A stretch of DNA of 48,471 nt from Bacteroidota bacterium (GTDB lineage Bacteria > Bacteroidota > Bacteroidia > 2-12-FULL-35-15): positions 1 through 48,471 of the forward strand of contig PLYN01000055.1 in assembly GCA_003151815.1 (NCBI GenBank), written 5' to 3'. Positions 16,386-24,649 of the stretch are shown here, piece after piece. Under the pieces are notes generated by a model that saw only the letters and a program-made list of their open reading frames with translations, searched no databases and was not told where the DNA came from. Each line of letters opens with the position of its first letter. The first letter of the stretch is position 1. The position numbers were made by a program, and so were the translations under genes.

Positions 16386-16541
16386 CTGTTTTTTTTGTAA
16401 AGATAATGAGAGGATTTTAATTTTAGGAATAAAATTTAAACAGTTACTAAATCGTTTTTTTTATAATTTAGTTTTTGATTCGTATCTTCGTAAAAACAAA
16501 CACGCCTTCACTAACTCCAAGGGTAAATAACAAAAATAAAT

Positions 16542-17087
16542 ATGGATTTTTTATACATTAAAGCGTTGCACATCATTTTTGTGGTTACATGGTTTGCCGG
16601 CTTATTCTATATTGTTCGACTATTTATTTATCATACTGAAGCAGATACAAAAACAGAACCTGAAAAAAGTATTTTGCAAACCCAATATAAAATAATGCAA
16701 ACGCGTTTATGGTACGGGATAACCTGGCCATCCATGATTTTAACGCTTGCTTCAGGAGGTTGGATGATTTGGATAAATCCTGCATTTTTAAATCAAGCTT
16801 ATTTTATTTTAAAATTATGTTTTGTCGGAGGATTGGTTTTGTATCATATGCAGTGCCATGTGATATTTAAGCAAATTAAAAATGATGTTGTAAAACATTC
16901 ATCGTTTAAATTGCGCTTATGGAATGAAGTAGCTACGATTTTTTTAGTGGCTATTGTTTTTTTAATTGTATTGAAAAGTAATACCGGATTTATTTGGGGA
17001 TTGCTTGGATTAGCAGTATTTGCAGTTACCTTGATGATGGCTGTGAAAATTTATAAGAAGAGCAGGGAGAAAAATTTGAAGAAGTGA
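16542..17087 (+). CDS. hemJ: Protoporphyrinogen IX oxidase HemJ
   Basis: Inner-membrane heme enzyme that oxidises protoporphyrinogen IX to protoporphyrin IX. The 181-residue protein has four or five hydrophobic helices. The N-terminal KALHIIFVVTWFAGLFY segment has the conserved His in helix 1, RLWYGITWPSMILTLASG follows in helix 2, and LKLCFVGGLVLYHMQCH in the third. All match HemJ. It fits with heme A synthase elsewhere in the window. It starts at ATG. Confidence 0.93.
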   Translation: MDFLYIKALHIIFVVTWFAGLFYIVRLFIYHTEADTKTEPEKSILQTQYKIMQTRLWYGITWPSMILTLASGGWMIWINPAFLNQAYFILKLCFVGGLVLYHMQCHVIFKQIKNDVVKHSSFKLRLWNEVATIFLVAIVFLIVLKSNTGFIWGLLGLAVFAVTLMMAVKIYKKSREKNLKK

Positions 17088-17102
17088 AATCTTTGGAAAA
17101 TC

Positions 17103-17135
17103 CACGCTCAGATTCTGAATCAAGTTCAGAATGAC
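17103..17135. terminator. Hairpin between convergent hemJ and HU/SPOR gene
   Basis: ATTCTGAA (17112-17119) and TTCAGAAT (17125-17132) form a perfect stem with a 5-base loop, set in sequence resembling dispersed intergenic repeats of the phylum. There is no T run, so termination is a guess from its place between converging genes. Confidence 0.45.
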
Positions 17136-17141
17136 CCAGCG

Positions 17142-18194
17142 CTAATTTTTTAACAACCATGCATTTGGTTGATTGACTCTGAGTTGATTCAAATTATCCA
17201 AAGCATCTTTTCGGGTAGAATAATTTCCACAACTAACTACATACAAGCCGTTGCGTTTTCCTATTATGGATGCAGGGATATTTTGATTTTTAAGACTCGT
17301 TACAAAATTAATGGCGTTTTGTTCAATCTGGAAACAACCCGTTACTAAATGAAATTTCAAGTCGTTCCTATTAACTACATCACCAACTGAAACACTAGTA
17401 GTATCAGCCTTTACATCAACAGTAGCATTGGTGCCGGCAACAGTTGATGCAGTAATTAATTGTGCATTTGTTGCAGTATCGTTTTTAACTAATAAAGGTT
17501 CAGGCTTAATAACTTTAATTTTTAATTTGGCAGTGATTGCTTTTTCATTAATAACCTTTTTTGTAGTTTCTTTTGATGCGAAAGGATTCAAATTAGAGTA
17601 ATTGATATTTTTTAATAAGTCCGTTTTTAATGGAATCCAAATCATTCCAAAAATAAAAGGGACAAGGATGGCAATTGCCACATAACGTTTTATGTTTCCC
17701 GCACGTGTGGGATTTTTTTCTGAAGGAATAGCATCTCTGTCTTTGAATTCTTTTTCAATGCGTTTCCCAATAGTATCACGCTTTATGGCCGGGGATTGGA
17801 AATGCGGAAGTCCGAATGCATCTAAAAGATAATTCGTTGTTGCGGGAACAAATTGTATGTTGCGTTCGACATCTAAATGCAAAGTGCCAACTTCTTCAAT
17901 TGTTATTTTTTCTCCTCTTTTCAGTAGTAAATTTGTAGAAGATACAAATTGATTAATCGTGTTGATAGCTTCCGGATAGCTTGTTTTTATAGTACTTACT
18001 ATGTGGTTGGCCAAAAGACCATCGTTGGTATTCAGATTTTTATTGAATACAATATTTTTAGAAGGGGGCGTAAAAGTATGTTGCGTCGGATGAATTTTTG
18101 CGGAAGCATAATTCGCCACAAAGCCTCCAAAATTAGGCACAATTACACAATTGTGTTCGTATAATAATTCACTGATATGTTTATCTACCTTCAT
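17142..18194 (-). CDS. HU-CCDC81 domain and SPOR domain membrane protein
   Basis: A 350-residue single-pass protein. The N-terminal 130 residues (HISELLYEHNCVIVPNFGGF, then ANYASAKIHP) are the bacterial HU-CCDC81-like tandem domain. One TM helix follows at about residues 170-187, then a Lys/Thr-rich linker and a C-terminal SPOR domain (about 280-350) that binds denuded septal peptidoglycan. The topology therefore puts a DNA-binding-like domain in the cytoplasm and a cell-wall reader outside. It lies 13 bases after kdsB. The exact function is not established. Confidence 0.9.
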   Translation of the reverse strand: MKVDKHISELLYEHNCVIVPNFGGFVANYASAKIHPTQHTFTPPSKNIVFNKNLNTNDGLLANHIVSTIKTSYPEAINTINQFVSSTNLLLKRGEKITIEEVGTLHLDVERNIQFVPATTNYLLDAFGLPHFQSPAIKRDTIGKRIEKEFKDRDAIPSEKNPTRAGNIKRYVAIAILVPFIFGMIWIPLKTDLLKNINYSNLNPFASKETTKKVINEKAITAKLKIKVIKPEPLLVKNDTATNAQLITASTVAGTNATVDVKADTTSVSVGDVVNRNDLKFHLVTGCFQIEQNAINFVTSLKNQNIPASIIGKRNGLYVVSCGNYSTRKDALDNLNQLRVNQPNAWLLKN

Positions 18195-18207
18195 TTCTAA
18201 ATCAAAA

Positions 18208-18945
18208 TTACAAAAACTTTGTCAATTTTTTAAGATCATCGGGAATATCAATAGCAATACTCTCAAAATCAGTTATTTCAACTTTTATTTTATATCCATT
18301 TTCTATCCAACGTAGCTGTTCTAAGCCTTCTGCAAGTTCCAGAGAAGATTGTTTCAGCAAAGTTATTTCAGACAATACTTTTGCGGTATATCCATAAATA
18401 CCGATGTGTTTATAAAATGTTTGGTAATTGAGCCATTCATTTTGTTTTTGTTCTCGGATATAAGGTATTGTTTGCCTGCTGAAATAAATGGCTTCTTCAA
18501 CTTTATTCAAGATTACTTTTGGAGTATTGTTGTTATACAATTCATCATAATTATTAATTTTTTTAACAAGTGTAGCAAGTTGTACCTTATCGGAATTAAA
18601 ACAGGAAGCAAGTAAATCAATCTGTTCAGGATGTATAAAAGGTTCATCACCTTGGATATTTATTATGATGTCCGCTGAACCGGTATATTTTTGTAATGTT
18701 TCAAAACATCTGTCAGTACCGCTTTGGTGACTTTCTTTGGTCATTATTACGTTTCCACCAAATGTTTTTACGTGCTCTTCAATGCGTATATCATCAGTAG
18801 CTATGATCACGTCAGCTAAGGATTTTGATTTTTTTGCTTGTTCGTAAACACGTTGAATCATTGATTTTCCGGCAATATCCACCAATGGCTTTCCGGGGAA
18901 TCGTGTAGAAGAGTATCGTGCAGGTATTATTCCGATTATTTTCAC
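18208..18945 (-). CDS. kdsB: 3-deoxy-manno-octulosonate cytidylyltransferase
   Basis: Activates Kdo with CTP to CMP-Kdo for lipid A-core assembly in the cytoplasm. The sequence is standard: KIIGIIPARYSSTRFPGKPL at the N-terminus, then QGDEPFIHPEQID in the middle. Two starts are possible, TTG at 18951 and GTG two codons later at 18945; the GTG gives the usual family N-terminus. About 245 residues, normal length. It is followed closely by the HU/SPOR gene. Confidence 0.95.
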   Translation of the reverse strand: MKIIGIIPARYSSTRFPGKPLVDIAGKSMIQRVYEQAKKSKSLADVIIATDDIRIEEHVKTFGGNVIMTKESHQSGTDRCFETLQKYTGSADIIINIQGDEPFIHPEQIDLLASCFNSDKVQLATLVKKINNYDELYNNNTPKVILNKVEEAIYFSRQTIPYIREQKQNEWLNYQTFYKHIGIYGYTAKVLSEITLLKQSSLELAEGLEQLRWIENGYKIKVEITDFESIAIDIPDDLKKLTKFL

Positions 18946-19037
18946 AAACAAGATTTATTTTGACGAAAATACAGAATTTAATTTATTTATTGCGTCTTCC
19001 AATGAGAACTTTCATTGCCTTTTTTTGTATTTTTTGT

Positions 19038-19045
19038 TATTTTTG
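19038..19045 (+). promoter_or_regulatory. -7 box very close to a start codon
   Basis: TATTTTTG matches TAnnTTTG but ends only three bases before the ATG at 19049. If used, the mRNA would be leaderless or start inside the gene. Confidence 0.35.
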
Positions 19046-19048
19046 CAA

Positions 19049-19900
19049 ATGCGATTTTTAAAATTATCAGTTCTAATTATTATTCCTCTTCTTTTTTTGG
19101 CTGCCAGTCAGCCGAAAGAAAATTTATCCTGTCGAGAAATTGTCAGTCACTTGCTAGATAGCATCAAAAATATCAGAACTCAACATTGTGACGTAAAATC
19201 CGTTGAACGTATAAACGGTCATCTTTTTTTTGCAGAATCCCGTTTAAAATTGAATGTCAACCCTAAAATGATCTATTATAAAAGTATATTAAAGGGGAAT
19301 GAAGTATTGTGGGTTCAAGGTGAAAATAAAGGAAATGCAAGAGTGCATGCGCGCTCACTACTTCTTATAAATTTGGATTTAGATCCTTATGGAAGCCTTA
19401 TGCGTAAGGATAATCATCATACTATTTTTGATTTAGGATTTCCATACATCGGTTCTATTATTGCAAATACAATTGTAAAGTCACCAAAAGATTTTGACAA
19501 ACATTTTGCATTTGCAGGAACGCTGACATGGAATCATACTGAATGCTATCAAATTGTAATTAGTTTTTCTGAATACAGATACGTTGAATATACTGCTGTA
19601 AAAGGAGAAACGGCTAACGGTATCGCTAAGAAATTTAGCACAAGCGATTTTAAAATCCGTAATAAAAATGGACTTTCGAGTTATTATGGTTTTATAAAAG
19701 AAGGAAAAAAATTGTTGGTCCCTACACCTTATGGTAACAAGGTGATCGTGTATATTGATAAAAAAACATATATGCCTGTTAATGTTAAAATATATGATGA
19801 GGAAGGACTTTTCGAATCTTACGAATTTTATAATGTTAAAATTAACACTACTTTTGCTTCTGATGAATTTTCTGAAAACTTTAAGGAATACGCGTTTTAG
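19049..19900 (+). CDS. DUF1571-like exported protein with nested degenerate LysM (paralogue 1)
   Basis: A 283-residue exported protein. The ATG at 19049 begins a signal peptide (MRFLKLSVLIIIPLLFLAAS); a TTG at 19025 is also in frame but unlikely. Residues about 25-175 resemble DUF1571, a LolA/lipoprotein-carrier-like beta fold (IRTQHCDVKSVERINGHLFF, VLWVQGENKGNARV). Residues about 180-230 (YTAVKGETANGIAKKF, then EGKKLLVP) look like a decayed LysM peptidoglycan-binding module. After it the first fold resumes (VIVYIDKKTYMPVNVKIYD). The next gene is a paralogue of the same design. Function unknown; a periplasmic lipid- or wall-associated role is inference. Confidence 0.78.
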   Translation: MRFLKLSVLIIIPLLFLAASQPKENLSCREIVSHLLDSIKNIRTQHCDVKSVERINGHLFFAESRLKLNVNPKMIYYKSILKGNEVLWVQGENKGNARVHARSLLLINLDLDPYGSLMRKDNHHTIFDLGFPYIGSIIANTIVKSPKDFDKHFAFAGTLTWNHTECYQIVISFSEYRYVEYTAVKGETANGIAKKFSTSDFKIRNKNGLSSYYGFIKEGKKLLVPTPYGNKVIVYIDKKTYMPVNVKIYDEEGLFESYEFYNVKINTTFASDEFSENFKEYAF

Positions 19901-20001
19901 AGTTTTATATTTCATATTTAAAATCCCAGTCATAAAATTAAAAATTTCTTAATTTAAAAATGTAATTAACTTTACATGATAGATTAATAAAAAATAATGA
20001 T

Positions 20002-20862
20002 TTGAAAGCATCTTTTATCGGTTTGTATATTGTAATTATAAGCATTGGTATTTCGCTGCTTTCATTTAACCCTTCCTCTAAAAAGACGGTATACAATCCA
20101 CAAGAAATTCTCAAAAATATTTTTGCTTCAGTCGCAAATGTAAAAACGATGCGATATAACCTACAGTGCAATGAGCGTATTAAGGGCAAAATGCATCATA
20201 CAGAGTCGCATGTGAAGCTGCAAATAAATCCACGTAAAATATATTTGTCGTTAAAAGGTCCAGAAGTATTATGGATACAGGGAGAAAATAATGGAGACGC
20301 ATTTGTCAATCCTGCTGCATTTCCATATATAAATCTTAACCTCGACCCTTTTGGATTATTGATGCGAAAAGATCAACATCATACAATACATGAAATGGGG
20401 ATTCATTACCTTGTTGATATAATGCGAGATGGGCTGGTAAAGGCTGGCAATAATATTGATAGACATTTTGTTATTCAGGGAGAAGAAGAATACGATGGAC
20501 ATCATTGCTACAGGCTTTCAATAGCCTTTCCTGATTTTTCATGGGAATCCTATACTGTTAAAAAGGGAGAAACTGTTACTTCAATTTCCAGAAGGCTTCA
20601 TATAAGCGAATATATGGTTCTTGAGAAAAATCCTAATTTAAGTTGGTATGATGATATAAAAGCCGGACAGATAATTCAAGTTCCCAATGTTTACGCAAAA
20701 CTTACTATGTTACTTATTGATAAAGAATCGTTTTTACCTTTAAGTAATAAAGTATATGACGATAAGGGACTTTATGAAACTTATGAATATGTTAATTTAC
20801 AAATAAATACACCGATACTCTCTGAAGAATTTACGAAAGATTATAAGGATTATCATTTTTAG
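20002..20862 (+). CDS. DUF1571-like exported protein with nested LysM (paralogue 2)
   Basis: A 286-residue paralogue of the preceding gene, alignable over the full length (NERIKGKMHHTESHVKLQ, VLWIQGENNGDAFVNP, LMRKDQHHTIHEMG). The start is TTG at 20002, as no in-frame ATG gives the signal-like hydrophobic N-terminus (GLYIVIISIGISLLSF). The LysM here is much better preserved: YTVKKGETVTSISRRLHI, then LEKNPNLSWYDDIKAGQIIQ. It again sits between two strands of the outer fold. The 100-base gap between paralogues holds no clear terminator. Same uncertainty about function. Confidence 0.78.
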   Translation: MKASFIGLYIVIISIGISLLSFNPSSKKTVYNPQEILKNIFASVANVKTMRYNLQCNERIKGKMHHTESHVKLQINPRKIYLSLKGPEVLWIQGENNGDAFVNPAAFPYINLNLDPFGLLMRKDQHHTIHEMGIHYLVDIMRDGLVKAGNNIDRHFVIQGEEEYDGHHCYRLSIAFPDFSWESYTVKKGETVTSISRRLHISEYMVLEKNPNLSWYDDIKAGQIIQVPNVYAKLTMLLIDKESFLPLSNKVYDDKGLYETYEYVNLQINTPILSEEFTKDYKDYHF

Positions 20863-20881
20863 AAAATTATTTTTCGTTTTT

Positions 20882-20928
20882 GTCGTCCTGAGCGAGCCTG
20901 CACTGAGCATAGTCGAAGTGAAGGGTCA
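20882..20928. repeat. Dispersed repeat at the 3' end of polA
   Basis: GTCGTCCTGAGCGAGCCTGC and the following CATAGTCGAAG stretch are typical of a dispersed intergenic repeat in Bacteroidota. On the polA strand the repeat begins with the polA stop codon TGA, so the gene's stop comes from, or has fused with, the element. Confidence 0.5.
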
Positions 20929-23811
20929 ATGCGCTTCTAACCAGTTTCTGCCAATACCCATTTCAATTTCAATGGGAACAATTAAATTTGGAATCGCATT
21001 TTTCATGTGATTTTCAATGATCGGTTTTACAATTTCTAATTCATCTATTGATACATCAAATACTAATTCATCGTGAACTTGCAAAAGCATTTTTGATTTT
21101 AAATTTTTGTTTTTAAATTCATGATGAATATTAATCATTGCAATCTTAATCATATCGGCGGCACTGCCTTGTATGGGTGCATTAATGGCATTGCGTTCTG
21201 CATAACCTCTAACAGTATGGTTGCTTGAATTGATGTCACGTAAATAACGTCTGCGTCCCATAATTGTTTCTACGTACCCTTTTTCTCTTGCAATTTCAAT
21301 ACTTTCATCCATATATGCTTTGATACGCGGATATTTTTCAAAATAGTTTTCAATAATGGATGCCGCTTCTTTGCGAGGTATGTTCAATCGTTCAGAAAGT
21401 CCGAAAGCGGATATTCCATAGATGATCCCGAAGTTCACCATCTTCGCATTTCTACGCATATCTGAAGTTACCTCTTCTAAACTTACGTTATATACTTTTG
21501 CTGCTGTGGCTTTGTGTATATCTTGCCCGGATTGAAAAGCTTCGATCATGCCCATATCTCCGCTTAATTCAGCAATAACACGTAATTCAACTTGCGAATA
21601 ATCGGCAGAAAGCAATACGTAATTTTCATTTCTCGGAATAAAAGCTTTTCTGATCTCTCTTCCTCTTTCTGTGCGGATAGGGATATTTTGCAAGTTTGGA
21701 TTATCGGAACTCAAACGACCCGTAACAGCCACCACTTGATTGTATGATGTATGGATACGGCCTGTTAGCGGATTCATTAATTCCGGAAGCGTATCAACAT
21801 ACGTATTTTTTAATTTCACCAATTCACGATAGTCTAAAATTTTTCCGACAATTTCATGCTTTCCTACCAGTTTTACTAATACTTCCTCACCTGTTGCATA
21901 CTGACCTGTTTTTGTTTTCTTAGGTTTTTCAACGATCTTTAAAATTTCAAATAATATTTCACCCACCTGTTTTGGTGATGAAATATTAAAAGGAGTTCCG
22001 GCAAGTTGTTGAATTTCTGTATCAATAATTAAAATATCTTTTTTTAATTCAGCAGATAATTCGTTCAGCGCATGTTTATCCAAAGCTATTCCTTCCTCCT
22101 CCATATCAGCTAAAACAGGAATAAGCGGAATTTCAATTTCATCGAATAATTTTTTTGTAAATGTATCATTGAGCATCGGCTCAAATTTATTTTTAAGTTG
22201 CAAAGTGATATCGGCATCTTCTGCAGCATATTCTTTAATTTCTTCAATAGCTACTGAACGCATGGTCAATTGCTCCTTCCCTTTTTTTCCGATCAGAGTT
22301 TCAATGGAAACTGGTGAATAATTTAAGTATGTTTCGGCAAGCACATTCATGTTGTGGCGCATCTCAGGCTGTATAAGGAAATGTGCTACCATTGTATCAA
22401 AAAGTTTTCCTTTTATTTCAATGTTATATCTTTTTAAAATGGATAGATCATATTTAATATTTTGTCCGACCTTAGTGATGTGTTCATTTTTAAATAGTGC
22501 TTTGAACTCATTTACGATAAGTTGCGCTTCATCAAAATTTTCAGGAACAGGAATGTAATAGGCTTCCGAAGTTTTATAAGCGAAGGACATACCTACCAGT
22601 TCGGCAGTGTAAACATCCAAACCGGTTGTTTCGGTATCGAAACAAATTTCAGATTGATTATTTAATTCCACAATTAATTGTTCACGTTTTTCTTTTGTAT
22701 CTATTAAATGGTAGGTGTGGGGAGTTGTAGCTATTGTGTTTCGTTCAGTTAGTATCTCTGTTAAAGCCTCACCCCGACCCTCTCCAAAGGAGAGGGAGGT
22801 AAACTCCGCAGGATCATTATTTATTATATCTTCATCTACTTGGGCGAATAAATCAGTTTGGTCAGGATTTGTTTTTGTTCCCCTCTCCTTTGGAGATGGG
22901 CTGGGGCTAAGGATTTGTGATGGGCTTGCGCCATCAAGATCCATTTGCTCAGCCAACCTTCTGAATTCAAGTTCATTGAAAAGCTCTTTCAACGCTTCTC
23001 TATTCGGTTCTTCAATCTCCAATGCTTTTTCATCCAGTTCGATGGGCACATCACAAATAATTGTTGCCAGCCATTTTGATTGAATTGCTTTATCAGTATT
23101 TTGTTCAACTTTTTCTTTTAATTTACCTTTTAGTTTATCGGTGTTTTGCAATAAATTTTCAATGCTTCCAAAATCTTTTATTAGTTGAATAGCTGTCTTT
23201 TCGCCTACTCCGGGGATACCGGGAATATTATCCACCTTATCGCCCATTAATCCTAAAATATCGATCAGCTGATTCACATTTAAAATATCCCATTTTTTAC
23301 ATACTTCAGCAACACCCATTATTTCTGCACCATTTCCCATGCGTGCAGGCTTATATATAAAAATATTTTCAGAAACTAACTGACCGTAATCTTTGTCAGG
23401 AGTCATCATATAGGTAACAAAACCTTGTTGTTCCGCTTTTTTGGCGAGTGTGCCAATTACATCATCGGCTTCGTAACCATTGGAATATAAAACCGGAATA
23501 TTAAAATGTTCAATCAGTTGTTTAATATATGGAATTGCTTTTGCAAGATCTTCGGGCATCGCTTCACGATGCGCTTTGTATTCAGTAAATTCTATATGGC
23601 GAACTGTTGGCTCTGACGTATCAAAAACAACAGCGATGTGTGTTGGTTTTTCCTTTTTAAGAACTTCTAACAACGTATTTGTGAAACCTAATATGGCTGA
23701 TGTGTTTAATCCTTTAGAATTGATACGGTGATTATTACTGAATGCAAAATAAGCACGGTAGATCAATGCAAAAGCGTCAAGTAAAAAAAGTTTTTTATTA
23801 TTTTCGGACAT
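20926..23811 (-). CDS. polA: DNA polymerase I
   Basis: Repair and Okazaki-fragment polymerase. The 961-residue protein has three domains: a 5' nuclease (residues 1-290; LFLLDAFALIYRAYFAF, TPDKDYGQLV, GDKVDNIPGIPGVGEKTA), a 3'-5' exonuclease with intact catalytic acids (FDTETTGLD at 391-399 and YAAEDAD), and the polymerase with motif A DYSQVELR, motif B RRNAKMVNFGIIYGIS and motif C QVHDELVFD. It ends in the normal WLEAH. The linker, residues about 300-350, is unusual: two inverted copies of a GC-rich intergenic palindrome are translated in-frame there (LSPSPSPKERG and SLSFGEGRGEA). It starts at ATG. Confidence 0.97.
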   Translation of the reverse strand: MSENNKKLFLLDAFALIYRAYFAFSNNHRINSKGLNTSAILGFTNTLLEVLKKEKPTHIAVVFDTSEPTVRHIEFTEYKAHREAMPEDLAKAIPYIKQLIEHFNIPVLYSNGYEADDVIGTLAKKAEQQGFVTYMMTPDKDYGQLVSENIFIYKPARMGNGAEIMGVAEVCKKWDILNVNQLIDILGLMGDKVDNIPGIPGVGEKTAIQLIKDFGSIENLLQNTDKLKGKLKEKVEQNTDKAIQSKWLATIICDVPIELDEKALEIEEPNREALKELFNELEFRRLAEQMDLDGASPSQILSPSPSPKERGTKTNPDQTDLFAQVDEDIINNDPAEFTSLSFGEGRGEALTEILTERNTIATTPHTYHLIDTKEKREQLIVELNNQSEICFDTETTGLDVYTAELVGMSFAYKTSEAYYIPVPENFDEAQLIVNEFKALFKNEHITKVGQNIKYDLSILKRYNIEIKGKLFDTMVAHFLIQPEMRHNMNVLAETYLNYSPVSIETLIGKKGKEQLTMRSVAIEEIKEYAAEDADITLQLKNKFEPMLNDTFTKKLFDEIEIPLIPVLADMEEEGIALDKHALNELSAELKKDILIIDTEIQQLAGTPFNISSPKQVGEILFEILKIVEKPKKTKTGQYATGEEVLVKLVGKHEIVGKILDYRELVKLKNTYVDTLPELMNPLTGRIHTSYNQVVAVTGRLSSDNPNLQNIPIRTERGREIRKAFIPRNENYVLLSADYSQVELRVIAELSGDMGMIEAFQSGQDIHKATAAKVYNVSLEEVTSDMRRNAKMVNFGIIYGISAFGLSERLNIPRKEAASIIENYFEKYPRIKAYMDESIEIAREKGYVETIMGRRRYLRDINSSNHTVRGYAERNAINAPIQGSAADMIKIAMINIHHEFKNKNLKSKMLLQVHDELVFDVSIDELEIVKPIIENHMKNAIPNLIVPIEIEMGIGRNWLEAH
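22766..22797. repeat. GC-rich palindromic repeat inside polA, copy A
   Basis: GCCTCACCCCGACCCTCTCC and the following AAAGGAGAGGGA belong to the same family as the element at 13784-13831. Translated on the polA strand as SLSFGEGRGEA, residues about 339-349. It is the inverted partner of the copy at 22878-22912. Confidence 0.85.
22878..22912. repeat. GC-rich palindromic repeat inside polA, copy B
   Basis: TTCCCCTCTCCTTTGGAGAT followed by GGGCTGGGGCTAAGG. It is the reverse complement, with several changes, of the copy 80 bases away. Translated as LSPSPSPKERG, residues about 301-311 of DNA polymerase I. Confidence 0.85.
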
Positions 23812-23821
23812 GGTGGTTGAT

Positions 23822-23950
23822 GTGATAATAAATGAATGTGCTGATTAATTGATGTGCTGATGTGCTGATGTGCTAATTGTGTGATATATTGATGTGTAAA
23901 TTTGATAATGTAAGATAGGATTTTTCTAATTAACACATCAGCACATCAAT
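23822..23950. repeat. GATGTGCTGAT-type tandem repeats with inverted partner
   Basis: Units of GATGTGCTGATGTGCTGATG run through 23843-23880. An inverted partner, ACACATCAGCACATCAATT, lies at 23933-23951 next to the stop of the following gene. The two arms can form a long hairpin upstream of polA. The same family recurs between cysN and the FNR gene. Confidence 0.75.
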
Positions 23951-24507
23951 TATTTATTGTATGCTTTGAACAGTTCAATTACACTGGCATAATTGTATTT
24001 TTCTTCTTCCAATGCTTTCACGATTTCTTTATTATCTGACATGAAAGCGATCATCTGTTTTTTGAATTTACTGGGTTTGTCTTGTATCAGTATTGTTTCA
24101 TCGGATTTTGTATAAAAATAATCAGGCAGATAACTGGTCTCCTTACCATCTGTTTCTTCTGTCCTGCCTTCGTAAAGATTATGGGTTCCGGTTAATATTT
24201 GTTTTATAAAAACATCCAAATCATCAATTTTACGCGAAATAAAAATGATGCTATCCATTCGGTATTCTTTTAGTTTTGAGGCATTGAAGCTTTTAACAGG
24301 CATTCCGGCACTTGCTCTAAATTTTATTTTTCTGAAATTATCAAATTCCTTTTTAGAGTTGCTCTCTATTTCACCTTTTAACGTATCACCTTTCAGTTGT
24401 ATAACATATCCTTTCCGATATTTTACCTGTGCAAAAGCTTTGTGATTGAAAGTTATTGTAACAATTGTTAGGAATAATAGAATTGAAGTGTTTTTTACAA
24501 TTTTCAT
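23950..24507 (-). CDS. Small exported protein of unknown function
   Basis: A 185-residue protein with a signal peptide (LLFLTIVTITFNHKAFAQ). It then has a beta-rich segment (YRKGYVIQLKGDTLKGEIES), a pattern shared by many uncharacterised Bacteroidota periplasmic or surface proteins, and a more helical charged C-terminus (KKQMIAFMSDNKEIVKALEE). I do not recognise a named domain. A TAnnTTTG box lies 35 bases upstream. The gap to polA downstream is filled with repeats, so it is probably monocistronic. Confidence 0.75.
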   Translation of the reverse strand: MKIVKNTSILLFLTIVTITFNHKAFAQVKYRKGYVIQLKGDTLKGEIESNSKKEFDNFRKIKFRASAGMPVKSFNASKLKEYRMDSIIFISRKIDDLDVFIKQILTGTHNLYEGRTEETDGKETSYLPDYFYTKSDETILIQDKPSKFKKQMIAFMSDNKEIVKALEEEKYNYASVIELFKAYNK

Positions 24508-24541
24508 ATTTATTAGAATTTATTGATTTGACCCTTACACG

Positions 24542-24549
24542 CAAAAATA
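24542..24549 (-). promoter_or_regulatory. -7 box of the exported protein gene
   Basis: Read on the minus strand this is TATTTTTG, 35 bases before the ATG at 24507. Confidence 0.5.
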
Positions 24550-24606
24550 AGATTAAATCAATCAAAATCCCAAATCTTTAAAGCGCTAACAAATATTAAT
24601 AATTTT

Positions 24607-24614
24607 TACCTTTG
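24607..24614 (+). promoter_or_regulatory. -7 box of ctaA
   Basis: TACCTTTG, an exact TAnnTTTG match, 36 bases before the ATG at 24650; divergent from the box at 24542-24549. Confidence 0.6.
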
Positions 24615-24649
24615 TTTCTTTAACACATAGAAATATTTAAAATAATATA

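Noticed and set aside
19481-19933. 150-codon minus-strand ORF opposite DUF1571 paralogue 1
   Set aside because: Antisense to a gene supported by a paralogue; Phe/Ile-rich with no motif.
22715-23083. 122-codon plus-strand ORF opposite the polA linker
   Set aside because: Open only because the GC-rich repeats lack stops on both strands; Ser-rich with no domain.
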